Source: Mesaphorura yosii (Eukaryota; Arthropoda; Collembola; Poduromorpha; Tullbergiidae). From it: 64,000 nucleotides of DNA. The stretch spans positions 372,001 through 436,000 of the forward strand of contig WIXG01000014.1 of assembly GCA_009869945.1 (NCBI GenBank), given 5' to 3'. A program made the translations under genes and the position numbers. Of this stretch, positions 15,901 through 27,106 are shown piece by piece. The first letter of the stretch is position 1, and each line of letters starts with the position of its first letter. The notes below the pieces were generated by a model. The model was given only the letters and a program-made list of their open reading frames with translations. It had not been told where the DNA came from and searched no databases.

Positions 15901-18900
15901 ATGCTTCAGATGTTAAGGAATAATTTCCAATTGCGCCCGAATTTTACAAAAGGAAACGATACCACATTTATGTGTGAGTTAAACTTGTCAATTCTCAAAT
16001 GCTAATCCTGCAATGAGTCGCCGCTGATTAACTTTGTAAGGTCATTGTATTTACTTTCGTGATTTCATTATTTGCATTGTCTTATTGAATTTATGTAATG
16101 CACACTCAAACAGGCTGCTTGAGTCCATCTTGCATTTCTTTCTACCTTTCTGTTGTCGGCATTCCTTCTATCATTTTAATTTTACGACGTGCGCTCTTTC
16201 CTTTGTCGTCTGAAATTTTCAGTTGAGATTTGGTTTGTGACTTCGGGCGAAACGACAACGAACGACAAGCGACAGTCTCACTAAAGTGTCATTTTAATAG
16301 TGGTCGTCAGTCAATTATGTGATTGTTGAGAATTTATAATGAAGTTACAATGGGACGGCTTCCATTCATTTTCCCTTGCTGCACTTTCAGATGCAAGATA
16401 GCGATAACAATGTCATCTCATGTCAAAATACTTTTATTCAAGATGTCAAGAGCCGATTAAAGGATTTACAGAAACGCGGTTCACCTCTTGTTTATGCCGA
16501 GTCGTTGGTCGTTGCGTTGATGGGCTGTGCCATTGTGCGTCGCGGACATTTTAAATTCTCCATATTCATTGTTCCGTTATCTGACTTTTAGAATCTGATC
16601 CTGTACCTTTATGGCTTGTGCTGCTCGCGTAGAAAGGGCGAGTTTCTAACTACTGCGACAATTTCCATGAATTGATGCTAAATCTGAGATAATCTTGGCA
16701 TTTCATCTCCTGCATCACAATGTGTTGTGACTGTAGTGACGACTTTTCCTTCAAGGAACCTTTTTCACCGCTTTTGTTTGTGTTCTAGCTCTGTGCTGAT
16801 CTATACGCCTCAAATCTTCTCGTCTTTAGCGTGCATACTTGAAATGCTCGGTAATTAAGCCGCCTTGTTCGCATCGGACTGATTTGAATCGACGACCCTA
16901 AAAGAAGCAAATCGTAAATGAACCGTTCTCGCCGCGATGTTGTTTAGTGTACATGAGCTCATTATTTTCATCTTCCTCTTGACTGAAGGGCTGAAGGATG
17001 ATTACGGTTGAATTGATGAATTGAAGAAATTAGAGCATGTTATGCTGCTGCTACTCCACCAAGAATAATAATCGCACGAGTGGCTTATATTAAATTAAGA
17101 TTTGTACCATAAAATATGCCAGGTACTTTGCCAGAGCTGCTTTCTATTCAAACAACTTGCACCATGAACAGTTGAGAGGCAGCATCCTCGATTCCTTCAA
17201 TAACAATAATTAATGAGATTGAGTTTAGATCCCGCTGCATCTCAAATGCCTTCCGAGATTTTTATTAGGCGGTCTGGTTTCGTTTGCGTGGTTTCAATTC
17301 GCAATTCACAAAAAATTGTGTGCTTCCATTTTGCTTCTAGCAGACATGTGCAATGGTTTATGGCCTTTTGAGATAAGTCCCTGAATTAAACTAATCATGC
17401 TCTGCTCTTTCAGAGGAGATTTGGGAAAGTGACAGCGGAATCTTCGACCAATTTTTAGACGAGACTGAGACGCAGGAACAAGAAGATGCGCAATTAAACA
17501 CCGCGTTTGACTTGGGTGATTTACCCGAAGCCATCGATGATTTGGTAAGTTATTTTGCGCAACTGAAAATCAATATTTTATAATTCACACTGATACCGTC
17601 GCTCATGGTCAATTTTCTTAATTGAAAATGATTGATTTGCCTGCAAGGGTGTCAATGTGCTTCAGTGATTAAATTTCCATTTCATTTCAATTTAGACGTT
17701 CTCAGAGCAGTTATTGAAAATTGAAGACGAGGTTTCTGAAAATGAACAACCTGAGCTGAATGCAGCTGCTGTAGACGACATGATTCAGACAGCCCAGTTT
17801 CATGCCAATGTACGTCCCACATCTCATCCTGCCCAGCCCAGAGGCTTCCAGGTAGATACATTGTATTCATTCTATCGCACCTTTCGAGAGCTGTGTGCCT
17901 ACGTACGCGCATTGTGTGAAACAACACTCAACTCGACTCGAGGGCATTTCTTTGCGCGTGCAACGCGTTAATCGCCACTGGTCAATCCCCATGCACAGTG
18001 AAGCGTGAAGTACTACGTTACTCACACGCATTAAAAATGAAACCGCATAAAAATTCTCACTACCAATATTGCATAAATCCGCTTACAGATAATTGCAATT
18101 AATGCAGCTAAGATTGACCGTTGACTTAATTGGAATTGATCTCATTGATTAGATTGTCGTATTACGTTCAGTGTGCCTGTTGAAGAATGAAATCCATTAT
18201 TACAGCACGAAATGCAGTTCGAATGCTTTCGAAAGCGATGAAGGACAAGACAAGGAGCGCAGCAGCAACTTGTTTCTTGTCACTACAAATAAAAGTTTCA
18301 AATTACCTGCTATCCTAGGCTGCTGCTGCTACTTTGCGAGCTACATTCCAAATGGAAGTCAAAAGTTATCGAGACATGTATTCTGGTACGCTGCATCCCA
18401 TGTAATTCTATTTCTATTCATGTTGATTGACAATATCACAATTCAACAGGGCAGCCACGCCGCGGTGCAGTCCAATGTGTGATAAGTATAAATATTTCTC
18501 AAACTTTACTGGGAGATTAAAGCAGCAACAGCATGCTTGATTTGACGATCAATCAAATCAACGCAAGGCGATGCGATTGTGATCCTTTCAATTTTATATC
18601 TGAAATGCAGTTTTGAATTGAATTTGCATTCCGAGGCACATTGCAGGTGTAGCAACTCACATCGCATTATTACAAGTGCAATTGATGAGAAATTTGACTC
18701 GGTGTTCACCTACTCACCAATTGGGAATTGGATCAAATTACAATTGGAATATCAAAACATGCTACTGTGTGCGTACAAACTTCGAATGGTTGCTGGGTCT
18801 GACAGGTTCTTTGCTGTGATATTTTTGAACTACTTTTTGGTTCTCTCTAATTGTACGACAAATTACAACGAATCAAATGCAGATTATTACTGGTTGGCTA

Positions 18901-21900
18901 TTGATGGCACGACTGTCGCTGTGAGAGGCCTGGGTTCATTCCAATCGCACTGTGCCATTTTAAGATTTATTGATTTATATGCTACCTCCGTGTCAGGTTT
19001 CGTATTTGATGTTACTGTAATGATCGAGACGTCGGCTCTCTTCCTGAGTTTACCGGTTCTTGTCACTTTTTGTCAAAGAAAAATTTTAATGCACGCAGCG
19101 TGGTATTTCATTTTAAGATTATTCAGGTTTCACAATTTCCCACAAGACTCCTGGTGGGTCATCGCGTTACACGTAATTATACCTCAGGTGACAGACGAGC
19201 AATAAAATGGAAATAGGTTACATGTTATGGGCAGAACGCTCAATTCTTTAATTAACGGGAGAGCCCAGCCTTTGCCAATTCACCGCAGCCGCCTCATTAC
19301 AGCAAAAATTTAATTACGACCGAGCCGAGCCAAGCATGGCGGCCCGAAACTCTCTCTCGAGATGTTCAAAGCTGAGTCGTATTAAGCAGGTGCTTATTGA
19401 TGCATGGATTACGAGGCCATAAATTCTGGAGCATTCTTTTCGCAGTATTAAAATTAAAAATAGAATCTGGGTGCAGGAGTTGCACAAACTCACGCTGCTC
19501 CGTGGATAACCCGTAATGAGAAGAGGCATAAAAGTTTTCTTATTAACACGAGGAGGGCTGAAATGGCAGATGCCATAAATCTTCTCTGATTTCATCCGCA
19601 TGCGTGTGATGAGAAGAATCAACTAACACAGGTACGCATAAGAAGTCATTTAGTCAAAGTGTTTTTTGAACTGTGATATTTTACGAGCTGCGATGAATGC
19701 GATACGTGTCTCGATGATTTGAGTCGCTCTATCTCATGTCTCAAGGTATTGTTGATGAAGTTAAGTCTTTACCGCGACGCGAAAAGACGCACGCTGATCA
19801 TATTCTCTCACGTAGCTAGACTACTTAATACCCTGAATAAATGATTTACGTAATGTGTGGACGAATGCAGTGTTTCTTTTCAGTATCTCAAAATATGCAT
19901 TAGTCAAACCACCTGTTGCATGGTTTGGCTTAACTCGTCACTGTGCACATTCATGCTCGCATGCGGTACCTGACTAAATGCGCTCGTAGATCTCCTAACT
20001 TAAAACTGTTATGCTTCGTTTAGGCGATCTTTTCCTTCAACAATGATTAACTTAATAAGAAGTAAAGAACCAAAATGTAATCACTAAACACCTTCGCTGA
20101 TTGCGCGTGGCATCAGTCTGTCTCACACAGCGTTGTCGTGCCATACGAGCGAATGATCCGGTGAATGTGACACGCGTCGAGCTTAATTCAAACGGAATAG
20201 AGAAAGGTGACGAGGTCAATTCTAAGCATGCAGCCGTCAGTGTCGGGGTTAAAGGCCAACTGCATCTAATTCGACGTAAGTCTGACATTTACTACTTTTA
20301 CCGATAATCGGATTCAAAAAGAATGATCAGAGTCAACGAGTTGTCTAAAGAAGAAATCTTCAGTCAAGGCAAGGCAAACGAATGCAAGGGCGAAGTAGGA
20401 CAGAGAATTGTCAAGTTGACATCTTCTCGTAGCATCGCGGCTCGCGGGCACTATTATTCTGCCCATTCCTTTCTCGAGAAGCCAAAAAGAGTAATTTCAC
20501 AGGTCGCAACAATTCGCCGGAACAAAGCACTCAAACATTATTGTTGAGGTGTGGTATTCTCGTCGTCCTTTCTTCTCTCATACATGATTAATGTTGTGTT
20601 TTCATGAACTTTGATTATGCGTACAATAATGCGTGGGTCGATACCTTTTTCGACTCCGACTTGACTTACGGATCCTCGGCAGGTAAACATGCAGGCAGTA
20701 TTCAAGTTGGCCGATTCGGGTTTCTTTTGAACGTAAAAATATGTACATTTCGGTAAAAGTGTAAGTAAATAAACAAAATAGTGATGCATTAATGGTTTCT
20801 GGTACAAGCCAGCAGAAGACCAACATGTGGTGGGTTTCCTTTTCTTTTATCTTGTACGTGATCTTGTAAGCATTTGCAAGGACATTTAAAGAAGACCCAC
20901 AAACTACGTGACTGCATGCTCATAGACGTAAGTCCTTCAAGCCCTGTTTTAAGTCTGCCGTTTGAATATTACCTGCTCCTACGTCGTTCCAGCGATACAA
21001 AGCTAAGAGACAGGTAAATCTAAACATGTGCATTTATTAATGATTACAAATGTTGATCGATGACAGATTTTTCAGTGTAGACTGAAGAAAAAGCATCGAA
21101 TGCAGTTCAGAAGCTTAAAATGTATCGTCTAAGTCAAGTCTCAAGGCTTTCTTTAATTTTCTTGTGTTGTTGAGAGTACGTTCTTTTAAATCTTATTCGA
21201 TTTTTGCAAGGCGCAAAAGTTAAAAAAAGCTTTCAGCGCAGAGAATGATGAAGAAAGGTTACGGCGTCGACACCGCACTGGCGTGCAAGCCATAATTTGA
21301 CATTTCGTGAATCTCGTGAACAGTTGTTATTTTTAGTGCCAAAGTAATTTCGACTTCAATGTCAAATTATCTGCGGCCTTTTCGCCTGAGATTGCAACGA
21401 GTGACCTTAAATGGGTAATTGCATTTGTTGGAGAACATGAAAGTAGAAGCAGTCTGGGTATGTAATCGGCTTTATTTATAAAAAAAAGAGTACGCCGATG
21501 TTCGGTATTAATTTCAAATTCAATCATCCCGATCCGGCCCATATCACGTATTACCTTGAACGGCGTCCCTTGTAATTTGTTGTAATTAAATGGCTTTTAG
21601 TAAGAGTCAAGAATTCTCCCTCCGATCGTGTCTGTACCCTGTCATTATGCTCTGCCCGACATTTTCTCACTCACATTTCCATCGCTCGTAATCTTGCTTT
21701 GTGTTATTAATGAGAAAATGATTCCTCCTTTTATCTTATTCACACTTTCATGCCTGGAATGCGTGGCTCTCAAATGGTACATTGATGTTAATGCGAGAAA
21801 TGTTAACGGGAATTAAAATATTGCTTCTTTATTTCATGTATTCCTGTCTTCGTGATAAACTTCCATTCCATACTTGTGTATTACTTTTTAATTAATAACG

Positions 21901-24900
21901 ATCGATCGACTGTGATTTATGCCCACACCCATTCTTTCACCGTTAGAATGCCAAGAATTCAAATAGATCGCGTACTGCGCGGGCGCATCTCGTCTCGTCT
22001 TTGTGATGAATGATGATGCATTCAGACTCATATTGTCTAATTTTCATGTGACACAATACACGATCGGCAGCGTGAAGATAGTATGTATTGACATTTTTCA
22101 TCATGAAATCCATTGCGAGAGTAAAAAAAATGGAACTAATACGAGATTCGGTTCAAACTTTGCAATAAGAAATGTAAATGAAGTGAACAGCATGAAGAAA
22201 GAGCTAGTCCGCGAGATGTGCAGAAGTGATTAATGAACAAGATTTTATAGTCTGTTATTTTCGTACTGCTTTGTTCTCTTTTTATTTGTTTATTTGGACA
22301 CTGAAAAATGCAAATTAGGCGCGATTCTATTATCTTATTTGCCAAACCGAGAATTTCAGTCGCGTCGTAGCAGACCCATTTTATGGCTTGGCTACGCTGT
22401 CGGTCGTTACGATACGGATCATTTCTTTATTCCCTCATTTACGGCGACTTTAGCCTTGATTTAACTTAAAGACGTCCTTTCCCACCGTCGTCGCATGTAC
22501 ACGCGCTTTAAAGATTTTAATTATTTAATGAGAACCATGTTTTTGCAGGTACATGGCTATTAATAGAAATGCGCGTTGCGTGCCGTGCTGGCTAGCTGCG
22601 TAATTTGAGGATTCCTTGATAATGGTCGATTCGTGTTGATGGGATTTAGTGTGATAATAAATTACGCTTGTAATAATAATACGGTTGAGGCAAGTGGTAA
22701 TTACATAAACAAAAAGCACAATGCTAATCGCGGCAGTGCGAATTCTCAATCCTACCTTGCATTCACTGCAGATTCCGGAACTTCATGACACTTTTTTTTA
22801 TAATCCTTCGTCTTCGTCGTAGCATCGTGTAATTACTTGAGCCCATGTCTACACGGGCACATATAAAACGATACTAAATTCTAGGAACGACTGTACTCAA
22901 GGTCGTACTTCAACGGTGCGGTGCCAATTTGATTCGCGAATGTCACCTATAAAAGCTATTCATGGGATTACGGTTGTGAGCAGAAGAAATGCCAGTCGAG
23001 TTCGTGTTGAGTAACTTCACGTCTGAATTTGGATGAATTTTGCAATTTGAATGGATTATTAATGTTTTTGCCTAGGTGCATGCACGCATGCCCGGTCTCC
23101 TTCGCGGAACCAGTATGGACCAGAGATGGCAAGAGCTGGCCAATATCCTGAGCCTTCAGAACCCACACGACCCGAACGGTACGTCTCTGCCGCCTCCTCT
23201 GCCTCACCCCTTCGGTGCTCACCATCATCATCACTTGCACCATCCCTCCTCATTGCACCACCACCATGCGGCCCACGCACACGCCATGCACCATGCGGCA
23301 GCCTTCTCAGGAGGCCCGGCGGCGACAACACCGTACAGTTCCGACTCGACGAGGAACGTGCTCCTACAAAACGCCACCCTTCCACCGCCGGAACTCAACT
23401 CAACCGGACCATATGGAAACGTGACAATGGGTAAGAGAGCATGCACACGCACAATGCCCATCCTTGTCGTAATTTTACATCCGCTCCTTTCATTCCTTCG
23501 AGCCGTCAGTACAACTCAATTCTGAACTCTCTTATTCTATTCTCATAATGAATGACGGAAAGAAGCATACATCCAAGTGGACAAAAATATCAGGCGTTAC
23601 AAGGAAAAGGAGTGTGAAGTGCGAGTAAAGCTTCTTGCTATATTTTTGAAGTGCCATACACTTTCTTCCTGAATGTCAACCACGAGCGGAAGCTAATATG
23701 ATTTAAAGCTATGTTATAACTGAAATAACTGCTATGTAGGAGAGTTCAGTTCAAATGCAAACCGAATTGATTTGAGGCCTCAAGTATGAATTTTCCAATG
23801 AAACGTACTTTGTTGCGAGATAAATTTATGAAACCCTGATGATGCTTGTGCATGACTGTGGCTCCCAAGAGCGCAGAATTTGAGACACGATAAAATTCCT
23901 TAAGCCGTCAGATTGGTTCTGGTTGGAGTTCGACGAAATTCTTGTTCGCCATGTTGTTTTTGTGTGTTTTATGGCGCGTAATAACTTAACTTTTTGGTCT
24001 GCCTTTCTTTCTGGTTTCATGAACCCACTTTGCGGCAAACAGCGTACCTGTGCTGTGTGCTTCATTGTAGCATTGTGGCCTTATTTTATTGCGATAAATC
24101 AAATCTGTACTTGAAGATTTGTTGTGGAGTAATGCAGCAAGAGAGACAAGCAGACAAGACATGACCTGTGCTGAAGCTGATTGGGTCTTGCTGAACGAAT
24201 CCTTCGATTCGCTCATTGAACCACTCAATACAGAGTGCAGGAGAAGCTGAAAAATATGAACAGTATGGTTTTATTCACTTCGCCGTCCCACAAACGACTC
24301 AATTCAGCCAAGCATAGAAACTCTTAAAAATCTTTCAGCCATGTTAAATAAAAAATGGTTCTTTTCATCCTGTCCAGGTCTGCCTCCAAATTTGGGATCT
24401 GCCGTTGCTTCGTCAATGCATCTCACCAACAGCAGCGACCCGATGTCCGATCCGAGCTCGCACTACAAAATGATTGAGTCCAGTGACATGCTGTCCTACT
24501 ACCCGGTAAAGCCCCACCCTCATGCGTCTGCTTGCGATGCTTAGCTGGGAAGCTAAGAATTCGAGTTTAACTATGCTAGTGCGCTATTCGAGCAATAATG
24601 AAAGTAGAAGTTTTGCCCTTTCCGTTGCTACCGTTCTCACAATGAAGACGTACATGCAATGCTTTTATTTCTGAAAATGTGATAGTAGTGGCAATGAATA
24701 TGACGCAACTGTTGACTTCAAGATCTGTCCCAGATTTTTTAACGATTCATTCTGAATTTTTTTCCGCAAATTGCATACCGCTTCTGGCATGTCAGTTTCA
24801 GATGCCTTTATTACCATTATTGCCATTCTTTTTCACTTGCTCATTGAAAACCTAACTTGGTGTTCTTTTCTTGCAATTTTTTCATGCCACTGCTGGCAGA

Positions 24901-27106
24901 ATACAAGCAACATTGAAATGAGCAATCAAACAACGGAAGGATTCCTTTCATCCATCCTCAATGATGATGATTTGCAACTCATGGACATGGCAATGAATGA
25001 AGGTTTGTCTTTTGTGTGCCCTCTTCTTAGTTTTAAGGAAACAGAGTAGTTCCAAGCGCCACGCGAGTCTGCCATGTGCTTGAGCGTCAATTAGCGGGCG
25101 TTATGAACGTTTTTTCTGTTCGTTAATACAGTGGAAATGCACTGGTTCCCTTGCTCTGGTTTTTGGATTAGCAAGTTACATTTCGGAAGTATAATTAATG
25201 TGTGCACAAAACCCATACAGACGCCGACAGCGTTCGGCCTTCAATTTTATATGTACTAACATATGACGGATGTCAGCCAACAATAAACCCTACTTTAACT
25301 TTAAACTTTCTACCCTTATTTTCCAAGTTATACGTGGCTATGCCCAAGCTGTCCTCATTCTATCAGCTGCTGCTGCTCAAAAGGAATGTACAAAGAAAAG
25401 AACACGTTTGCGAAATCACATTCTACAATTTTACGACCTATTCATATATTTTATGTACATATTAGGAATGTATACCATGCGAATGTTGGACAACAGCACC
25501 AACGCCCATCACACCGGTCAAAACATTTCACACGAAGCAAGCATTTCAGTTGGCACCGGAATTAATGTAACGGGTCCCGTAGGAGCGACGGCGTCCGAAG
25601 ACCGAATGGAAGCATCAAGCGACAGTGCCGTGAGTTCGATGGGCTCCGAACGAGTTCCTCCGCTGACTGATCCACACAACATGTCTGACACTGAATGGTC
25701 TGAGTCGGAGCACCACAACTCGCCTTACGGATTGGACTATCAGGGGTAAGTAGAGTAAATGCGAAAAGTATTCTTCGTGTATGTGTAGGACGATGCAAAA
25801 ACTTTTAAAATCTGCAGAAGTAAAATTCGTGGGTACGACTACTACGGTAAGGACAGAAGTGGACCTCCAGTCGCCCAGAAGAAGCATCAGATGTTTGGTA
25901 AAAGATTTCAGCAAGACGGTTTACCACACCCGTACTCCCTTTCTCACCCCAACTCGTCAGACTTGCCATTGCCGTATCCCTCAGCGAGTGTGCTCCATCC
26001 TTCGTCAGGTTTGGATCAGTCAGAAATGAAGTACAGCTGTAGCATTGACTTTAGTCGTCACCACAATGGTTAGAATAAAGTTCATTCATATGACTGGTCA
26101 GAACTTTTGACATAGTGGCTACTAAACAAATACACAAATACTATTCTATAGATGCTCGTGTCGGGGGCCCCTCGGGATCAGGAGTTGTGATTCAAAGTAA
26201 CCACACTTACGCACTCCCGCCATCGCACGCCGTCACAGAAAATCTGTCACTGAATTCAAGAGCTTCTCGGGGTCCACCAAAGGACAAGCAGCCAAAGAGT
26301 AAGTTTAGCCATTTTCTGATTCTCTTAGAAGGAATTAGTAGTACAAGAGCAAATTCACTTTGGGTGGGTTAGTGATCAAAAATTTTAAATCAGAGGAACA
26401 CCTTTCGAGGGATGAGAAGAAAGCGCGATCTATGGGAATTCCAATGAGCACTGACGACATCATCAACCTCCCGATGGATGAATTCAATGAGAGACTTTCC
26501 AAGTACGATTTGACAGAGGCCCAACTTTCGCTTATTAGGGACATTAGACGCCGAGGAAAGAACAAGGTCGGAGAAATTCCACAATTGAACAACTTATTCC
26601 ATTTGACTAACTGATCATAACTGTCGTTTGGTGTAGGTTGCAGCACAAAATTGTCGAAAACGCAAGCTTGATCAAATCCTGCAACTGGCGGACGAAGTCC
26701 AGCGAATTCGAGACAGAAAATCGAACCTGCTGCGAGAAGAAAGCAGCTTGACAGCACGACGAAACATTTTGAGGGACAAGTATGCTGCGCTGTACCGACA
26801 TGTCTTTCAAGCTTTAAGAGATAATGACGGGAACCCTTACAGCACCCACGAGTACACCTTGCAACAAGCAGCAGGTACAATTCTAACGAATATAATCATA
26901 GAAATGCCGGGAACAATGAGGCCAGATATTCATTGTTGATTAATTAATAAATTGATTTTATTTTAGATGGAAACATCGTCCTAGTCCCAAGAAATTCCAC
27001 AATTCCATCCACCAGCTACGGATCCAGCGATACTCATTTAGACTCACATCAACCGTCGAAACGCGCGAGATCCAAAGATGATATGAAGAAAGATGGTCAC
27101 TCTTAA
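970..27106 (+). CDS. cnc: Cap-n-collar / NRF-type CNC-bZIP transcription factor, 5' end missing
   Basis: This is a spliced gene; exons are read as 970-1215, 2533-2593, 11355-11684, 17414-17544, 17696-17809, 23076-23430, 24378-24505, 24900-25002, 25466-25745, 25818-26068, 26152-26298, 26394-26566, 26637-26874 and 26967-27106. All junction phases agree and give 898 codons plus TAA. Family-specific motifs are [14 protein letters not shown] (exon 6), [45 protein letters not shown], the CNC domain ([30 protein letters not shown]), the basic region [16 protein letters not shown] with a leucine zipper, and a C-terminal DGNIVLVPR. Such factors pair with small Maf proteins in the nucleus and drive antioxidant and detoxification genes. 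Exon 6 has His/Ala-rich runs. Exons 1-5 are assigned by phase and acidic character only, with less certainty than exons 6-14. The initiating exon is not seen. No canonical Keap1-binding ETGE motif is visible in these exons; the nearest acidic stretch is FLDETETQE, with DLG further on in exon 4. Confidence 0.93.
2594..11354. other. Large cap-n-collar intron 2
   Basis: This is an 8.8-kb AT-rich intron starting with a strong GTAAGT donor and ending in ATTCAG. I found no coding exon, RNA gene or clear transposon in it. The open frames inside are short and unlike known proteins. Introns this long in cnc genes of other animals can hold alternative promoters and enhancers, but none can be pointed to here. 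Confidence 0.6.
11685..17413. other. Large cap-n-collar intron 3
   Basis: This 5.7-kb intron lies between the serine-rich exon 3 and exon 4. It is AT-rich, with an AT microsatellite-like stretch near 12890-12915 and a short GCATGTG/CACATGC palindrome near 14047-14068. A phase-0 open stretch at 16390-16590 follows an acceptor-like TTTCAG, but it does not match the phase of the flanking exons. No gene is recognised. Confidence 0.55.
17810..23075. other. Large cap-n-collar intron 5
   Basis: This 5.3-kb intron holds an unusually long open frame at 18579-19205 (see findings) and TATA-like motifs just before exon 6. Otherwise it is AT-rich with no recognisable coding, RNA or transposon feature. 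Confidence 0.55.
22862..22955 (+). promoter_or_regulatory. TATA-like motifs upstream of cap-n-collar exon 6
   Basis: Two TATAAAA-type motifs occur at 22862-22868 and 22948-22955 (TATAAAAG), 120-215 bases before exon 6, which is the first exon with strong family similarity and contains early in-frame Met codons. Cnc genes in insects are known to use internal promoters for shorter isoforms. AT-rich introns also yield such motifs by chance, so this is only a candidate. Confidence 0.2.

Noticed and set aside
16376-16591. Open frame after an acceptor-like TTTCAG in cap-n-collar intron 3
   Set aside because: It would need a phase-0 junction, but the flanking exons meet in phase 1. In phase 1 it stops after three codons.
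23059-23461. Several open frames on both strands across cap-n-collar exon 6
   Set aside because: The GC-rich, His/Ala/Pro-coding exon lacks stop codons in other frames. Only the plus-strand frame matching cap-n-collar and the splice phases is real.
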